From Phascolarctobacterium sp. (GTDB taxonomy: Bacteria; Bacillota; Negativicutes; Acidaminococcales; Acidaminococcaceae), in NCBI GenBank assembly GCA_017623055.1, contig JAGAPX010000012.1, positions 1-64,000 on the forward strand: a DNA stretch of 64,000 bases. Reading direction: 5' to 3'. The notes beneath the pieces were generated by a model. That model had not been told where the DNA came from. It searched no databases and saw only the letters and a program-made list of their open reading frames with translations. Positions 60,431-64,000 of this stretch are shown piece after piece. The position numbers and the translations under genes were made by a program. Every line of letters begins with the position of its first letter. The stretch's first letter is position 1.

Positions 60431-60460
60431 AAAAAAGGCTCACGAATTGTGAGCCTTTTT
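60431..60460 (-). terminator. Terminator after the gene at 60477
   Basis: AAAGGCTCAC/GTGAGCCTTT forms a 10-bp stem with A/T runs on both sides, effective on the minus strand. Confidence 0.9.
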
Positions 60461-60476
60461 ACTTCTTTTTATTAAA

Positions 60477-61406
60477 TTATTCAGTATATACCACGCCTTG
60501 CATAGCAGTATCTTCGCTAGTTTGAACATAGGTCACGCTTCCCGCAGGAATCACTACGCTACTACCTTTTACGAAGGCACCACCGATGGCACCAATAGGT
60601 CCAAGAATAATCATACCACCAATGGCTGCACCAGCTGCGCCAGCATAAGACTTTGCTTGTTGTTTAGCAAGCTCGCCTACAAAAACGGGAATCTCAGTAC
60701 CGTCAGTACCATAAATGTACATGAAGTTGACATCTACTCTCCCATCTTTTCCAAACATACCGGGTTGCACAACTTTCTTAATCTTGCCAACACCAGTAGC
60801 GCCTTTAGGGAGAACAAGCACGTCGTTCACATAGAGGTTATCCACAGCCTTGAAGCCAACTTCATCGCCAACCTTATTAATCTTGTTACCAAGTTCTTGA
60901 GTAAATTCAATTTTTATTACAGAATCTTTAGGTAAGGTAACATCTTGTACGGGAACAACGCCACCTTCGTAAGAAACCAGCTCTAACAAATCTTCAAGGC
61001 GGGTGGAAAGGGCACCATCATCAACCTTACCATTCAAAAGCTTTTCTGCCGCTTCAATACGAGCTTTGGCAGGACCGCCACTCATGCTTTCGTTCAAGCG
61101 CCATTCTACCATATTAAGACGGGTCGCAAAGGAAGCTCCGCCTTCTTCCGGTTTTCCTTTAAGATAGTTGTACATATCATCAACACGTTCCAAAATAGAT
61201 TCAGAAGTCATCAAACCGTTAACATCATATTCGATATTATCCATACGTTCAACCAAAGAGCCTTCTTGCGCTGTGCCGTAAAGCATCACTTCCATAGATT
61301 TAATCTTGTCGGCAGCAGGAATATTCACGTCCGCAGCAAAGCCAGGCACTACAGCAGTCACACAAAATATAAAAGTAAGCATTAAACTTGCAAGTTGTTT
61401 TCTCAT
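60477..61406 (-). CDS. Exported protein of unknown function with glycine-rich C-terminal segment
   Basis: A 309-aa protein. A signal peptide (MRKQLASLMLTFIFCVTAVVPGFA) is followed by Glu/Asn-rich amphipathic repeats of the MxxIExDVNG/RVDDMYNYLKG/RLNMVEWRLN type (about 35-130). Then comes a beta-rich domain (PKDSVIKIEFTQEL..., GFKAVDNLYVNDVLVLPKGATGVGKI) like those that hold envelope proteins at the wall. A hydrophobic Gly-rich GAAGAAIGGMIILGPIGAIGGA stretch precedes the end. GGAGG precedes the ATG at 61406. Probably envelope or tether-related; not identified. Confidence 0.6.
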   Translation of the reverse strand: MRKQLASLMLTFIFCVTAVVPGFAADVNIPAADKIKSMEVMLYGTAQEGSLVERMDNIEYDVNGLMTSESILERVDDMYNYLKGKPEEGGASFATRLNMVEWRLNESMSGGPAKARIEAAEKLLNGKVDDGALSTRLEDLLELVSYEGGVVPVQDVTLPKDSVIKIEFTQELGNKINKVGDEVGFKAVDNLYVNDVLVLPKGATGVGKIKKVVQPGMFGKDGRVDVNFMYIYGTDGTEIPVFVGELAKQQAKSYAGAAGAAIGGMIILGPIGAIGGAFVKGSSVVIPAGSVTYVQTSEDTAMQGVVYTE

Positions 61407-61521
61407 TTTATATCCTCCATTCATAGCTATTATATGTATATTGTAGCACAAGATATGAAGTTTTACTATACACTCTCTAGCAGTTATGCTGACACCCTCC
61501 TAAACAAGTAAAGCCAGCAAA

Positions 61522-61552
61522 AGAAAAGAGAGTAGTTTCCACCACTCTCTTA
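61522..61552 (-). terminator. Terminator after the gene at 61560
   Basis: AGAGAGT and ACTCTCT pair around a small GT/AC extension (61527-61550); the minus strand continues TTTTCTTTT. Confidence 0.75.
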
Positions 61553-61559
61553 ATCACAA

Positions 61560-62111
61560 TTATTTTTTAGCTTTCAAAGCACGTTTAATTTCAATACGAA
61601 CTTGACGACCAAATTCTTCATGAACCCAATCCCAACGACTGGTCAAAGTTTCATCGATTTGTTTATCGCTAGCAAATTCGTGTTTGTAGAAAACGCCATT
61701 CAAACGATTGTAAGCAACTGCAACGCCTTCCATATCCAGTTCCAGCATACGTTCAGTAGACGGGAACACCGGTTTATCTTCCAAATCATCAATTTGCATT
61801 GCAATAACAATATCTACATTACCGTCTTTTGCAATTTGTGCCAAAGTTGCTTTATCAGGAACTTCGTCTACAATACGAGCAGCGTCAATAGCAGCATTGA
61901 TTTTGTCATTTTCCATAAGGACAAAACCTTTTTGTAATTTCATAGTGGCAAGCGCTTCTTTGTAGAATACTTGGTTAGCAATATCGTCGCCACCTTCCAC
62001 ATTATTAATTAAGGGAAGCAATGCTACGCTTGCAGCTTCTGCGCTAAGGCAGGGCAAGCTAACAAACAATGCCATAACTGTCATTAACAAATAACGCAAT
62101 ACTTTTTTCAT
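61560..62111 (-). CDS. Small exported protein, CsgG/TolB-N-like fold suspected
   Basis: A 183-aa protein. A signal peptide (about residues 1-26, ends AEA) precedes SVALLPLINNVEGGDDIANQVFYKEALATM, a beginning shared by periplasmic proteins that assemble ring-like or lipoprotein structures. It then has DGNVDIVIAMQIDDLED and a basic C-terminus. No lipobox is seen. It lies between a hypothetical exported protein and an SLH porin. Function unknown. Confidence 0.55.
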   Translation of the reverse strand: MKKVLRYLLMTVMALFVSLPCLSAEAASVALLPLINNVEGGDDIANQVFYKEALATMKLQKGFVLMENDKINAAIDAARIVDEVPDKATLAQIAKDGNVDIVIAMQIDDLEDKPVFPSTERMLELDMEGVAVAYNRLNGVFYKHEFASDKQIDETLTSRWDWVHEEFGRQVRIEIKRALKAKK

Positions 62112-62237
62112 TATAATTCCTCCTAAAAATCCAACTAAGATAGATATATTTTATCACAACAGGAGAACTTTTGCATATATTTTCGTAAATTATTTTGACC
62201 GAAAAGTCAGTTGCTCTATTGAATCCACACCATACAT

Positions 62238-62267
62238 ACAAAAACAGGACTGCTTTCGCAGTCCTGT
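62238..62267 (-). terminator. Terminator of the SLH porin gene
   Basis: ACAGGACTGC-GAAA-GCAGTCCTGT on the minus strand, a 10-bp perfect stem with a GNRA tetraloop followed by TTTTTG. Confidence 0.93.
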
Positions 62268-62294
62268 TCAAAGCTTTCGCTATTAACTTTAGAA

Positions 62295-63524
62295 TTAGAA
62301 GAAGAAGTACAATTCGCTGTAAACCACTTCATCTTTGTTAGAACCGATTTTTGCTTCAGTATCATAGTAGTTTACGCACAATTGGATATTTTTAGCTAAG
62401 GTGTAGTCTACACCTACACTCCAACCCTCATAACCGCCTTCATCCAAGAAGTTGTTCAAGTCAAAGGTCGGGGAAAGAATAGCATTAACCGGTTGGTCAT
62501 AGTAGTAAGCATGTACACCATAAGTGCCAGCTACGGAAGCATCCGCACCCTTATAGTTCAAACCAACGATGTAACCATCTTTGGAAACTTCTTTTTCATA
62601 TTCTTTGTCGCCCCACATATATTCGTAGGAAAGGTTCAAATCTTTAGCAACATCCATATTAACTGCTACGTTGTAGATTTCTTTTTCTCCAGTTCTACCT
62701 TCTGCAATCTCTACAGCATCACCATTTACTTTATACCAGTTAGCATAAGCATTAACAACGCCTACTTTAGTTTCTACACCAGCAGCGTAAACACGATCGT
62801 TAGATTCGGAAGTCAATGCAAAACCAGTATTGGTATGATCTTTATCTGCAGCTTTACCAGCGGTTGCCCAAACTTTAACATCATTGCCGTATGCAATTTT
62901 TACACCGTCAAGATAGGTATCAAGAACTGCACCAGAACCAGGGATTTCATCCCAACGACCAGCACGTACTGCCATACCGCCAACTTTACCATCCAGGTAA
63001 GCACGACCTAAGTAAACATCATCTTCAGCAGTAGCACCTTTATCAGAACCAGAAACAGTTTGAACGTTTTCAAACATACCAGTATAGGTCCAATCTTCGT
63101 TGATTTGACCAGTCAACCAGAGACGAGTACGGATATCAGTTTTATCTTTATCGCCACTGTCATGAGCAACATTGCGAATACGGAATTGACCAGCAATTTT
63201 AACTGCGTCAGCACCTTTTTCTAATTTAGCTACGCGAACACCAAGGGTATCCAGTTCATCAGCAAATTCAGCAGCCAGTTTGTCGCAGTCAGCACCTTTA
63301 GCCATAGCTTTTGCTACGATTTGAGCCATTTCATAACGGGTGATGAGTTTGTCGCCAGCGAAAGCGCCGTCAGCATAACCATCAACTACGCCAGCAGCAG
63401 CCAATTTAGCTACGGAGTCATATGCCCAGTGGCCAGCGGGAACATCAGAGAACGGGTTAGCAGCATAAGCAGAAGCGGTTACGCCCAATGCCATTGCCAT
63501 TGCAAGAACTAAGGATTTTTTCAT
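62295..63524 (-). CDS. SLH-domain outer-membrane porin (OmpM type)
   Basis: A 409-aa protein. A signal peptide (residues 1-21, ends AYA) is followed by one SLH domain (about 23-80: NPFSDVPAGHWAYDSVAKLA...ITRYEMAQIVAKAM), a short coiled-coil-like helix (about 84-107), and a beta-barrel of about 300 residues ending in aromatic YSELYFFF, the BAM recognition end. This layout is the Negativicutes OmpM/Omp-alpha, which ties the outer membrane to polyamine-modified peptidoglycan. A second such gene begins the tandem at the window edge. Confidence 0.95.
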   Translation of the reverse strand: MKKSLVLAMAMALGVTASAYAANPFSDVPAGHWAYDSVAKLAAAGVVDGYADGAFAGDKLITRYEMAQIVAKAMAKGADCDKLAAEFADELDTLGVRVAKLEKGADAVKIAGQFRIRNVAHDSGDKDKTDIRTRLWLTGQINEDWTYTGMFENVQTVSGSDKGATAEDDVYLGRAYLDGKVGGMAVRAGRWDEIPGSGAVLDTYLDGVKIAYGNDVKVWATAGKAADKDHTNTGFALTSESNDRVYAAGVETKVGVVNAYANWYKVNGDAVEIAEGRTGEKEIYNVAVNMDVAKDLNLSYEYMWGDKEYEKEVSKDGYIVGLNYKGADASVAGTYGVHAYYYDQPVNAILSPTFDLNNFLDEGGYEGWSVGVDYTLAKNIQLCVNYYDTEAKIGSNKDEVVYSELYFFF

Positions 63525-63796
63525 TGTGTTTTCCTCCTCAGGAAATAAATTTAGTAATTTGCCTTGAATTTCCTAAGTAGTTTGCGCTCAAATGCTATAA
63601 ATAATAAACCTTAGTAAGAGTTGCCTTGTTTCCTCTACACGGCTATATTATCCTTGCATTTTACTAACATTCTACTACAGTTAGCAAGCACAAATTTCCA
63701 TATGGTAAGTTTATCACAGCTTGTTCACAAATGCAAGACATAAGTTCTCATTGTTACAATGTATACAATTTCTAAAATAAATACTTCTTAACAAAA

Positions 63797-63812
63797 TGTT
63801 TCACGTGAAACA
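63797..63812. promoter_or_regulatory. parS centromere site
   Basis: TGTTTCACGTGAAACA is a perfect 16-bp palindrome identical to the bacterial ParB-binding parS consensus. parS sites cluster near the chromosomal origin, so this position suggests origin proximity. Confidence 0.9.
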
Positions 63813-63819
63813 CTCAAAA

Positions 63820-63845
63820 TATAAAAAGGGCAGCAATTGCTGCCC
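63820..63845 (-). terminator. Terminator of the partial porin gene
   Basis: Palindromic GGGCAGCAATTGCTGCCC (63828-63845) followed on the minus strand by TTTTTATA. Confidence 0.9.
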
Positions 63846-63880
63846 TAATCATTTCCCCTATGTGAACATTATCTTAAATT

Positions 63881-64000
63881 TTAGAAGGTAATCATCATTT
63901 GGCTCCACAAGGTCTTCATGCTTTGTTTACCAATATCAGTACCTACTGCTTTGCTATCAAGGTCGTACCATTCAACAGCGCCAACCATATTTTTAGCAAA
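63881..64000 (-). CDS. C-terminus of a second outer-membrane porin (5' end outside the window)
   Basis: The last 39 codons: barrel-like alternating residues (AKNMVGAVEWYDLDSKAV ... TLWSQMMITF) ending in Phe, the outer-membrane insertion signal, then TAA. It resembles the last strands of SLH porins and lies in tandem with the porin at 62295. The SLH part is not visible. Confidence 0.7.
   Translation of the reverse strand, partial: FAKNMVGAVEWYDLDSKAVGTDIGKQSMKTLWSQMMITF

Larger units (their letters stand above)
63525..63880. other. Intergenic interval between tandem porin genes
   Basis: This 356-bp interval has no gene. It holds the leader and promoter zone of the porin at 62295, AT-rich with no single convincing promoter; a perfect parS-type site (63797-63812); and the terminator of the partial porin (63820-63845). 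Confidence 0.7.

Noticed and set aside
1-64000. rRNA, tRNA genes, insertion sequences or prophage
   Set aside because: No sequence resembling these was seen; gene order is dense and coherent, and no transposase or phage protein was recognised.

Overview
The window looks like a chromosomal segment of a diderm Firmicute of the class Negativicutes, most plausibly an asaccharolytic succinate user of the Phascolarctobacterium/Acidaminococcaceae type. The taxon is inferred from gene content only. The supporting evidence is Firmicute-style RNA control (a T-box and a ZTP-type riboswitch) together with true Gram-negative envelope genes: SLH-domain porins, the heptose pathway, heptosyltransferases and an LptD-like protein. 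It also carries the complete succinate-to-propionate route ending in a sodium-pumping biotin decarboxylase. Most genes lie on the minus strand.

Region 1 (1-8.9 kb, minus) is one energy operon. In transcription order it encodes a succinate CoA-transferase, split methylmalonyl-CoA mutase (548 aa catalytic plus 129 aa B12 subunit), MeaB, epimerase, and methylmalonyl-CoA decarboxylase subunits A, D, C and B (B runs off the window). Four stem-loops without U-tracts sit between cistrons. Region 2 (8.7-9.6 kb) has no gene but holds the operon promoter, three tandem palindromic repeats and a probable ~120 nt small RNA with its own promoter and terminator. Region 3 (9.6-16.4 kb) is folC and valS behind a T-box, then on the plus strand an OFA-type transporter behind a ZTP-like riboswitch and a zinc-ribbon protein. 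Region 4 (16.4-25 kb) holds two secreted envelope proteins, a feoA-feoB-small Cys-rich protein operon with putative metal-regulator operators, a thioredoxin-thioredoxin reductase fusion, a CDF exporter, a glycerol dehydrogenase-like enzyme and a DUF554 protein.

Region 5 (25-46.7 kb) is an envelope-decoration region: lipid kinase, GtrA, LicC-like cytidylyltransferase with an N-terminal winged helix, an organophosphate transporter, and an operon in which two proteins fuse a YidC/Oxa1 insertase-like domain to an alkaline-phosphatase-superfamily transferase domain, flanking a CDP-glycerol glycerophosphotransferase. Next comes an operon with RmlB, an ATP-grasp enzyme, a cytidylyltransferase-oxidoreductase fusion, a class V aminotransferase, LicD, UDP-galactopyranose mutase and a glycosyltransferase. 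That operon is divergent from a second glycosyltransferase/LicD pair. Between the two lies a strong promoter bracketed by a perfect 21-bp inverted repeat, which looks like a phase-variable invertible promoter.

Region 6 (46.8-64 kb, minus) is the LPS core cluster: glycosyltransferases, an LTA-synthase-like protein, two heptosyltransferases, gmhB, hldD, hldE, gmhA and an LptD-like protein, then two small secreted proteins and tandem SLH porins. A perfect 16-bp parS site at 63797-63812 suggests that the right end is close to the replication origin.

Most novel candidates: the invertible promoter, the YidC-transferase fusion pair, the cytidylyltransferase/aminotransferase/LicD decoration cluster, the orphan small RNA, and a terminator-promoter overlap in front of gtrA.
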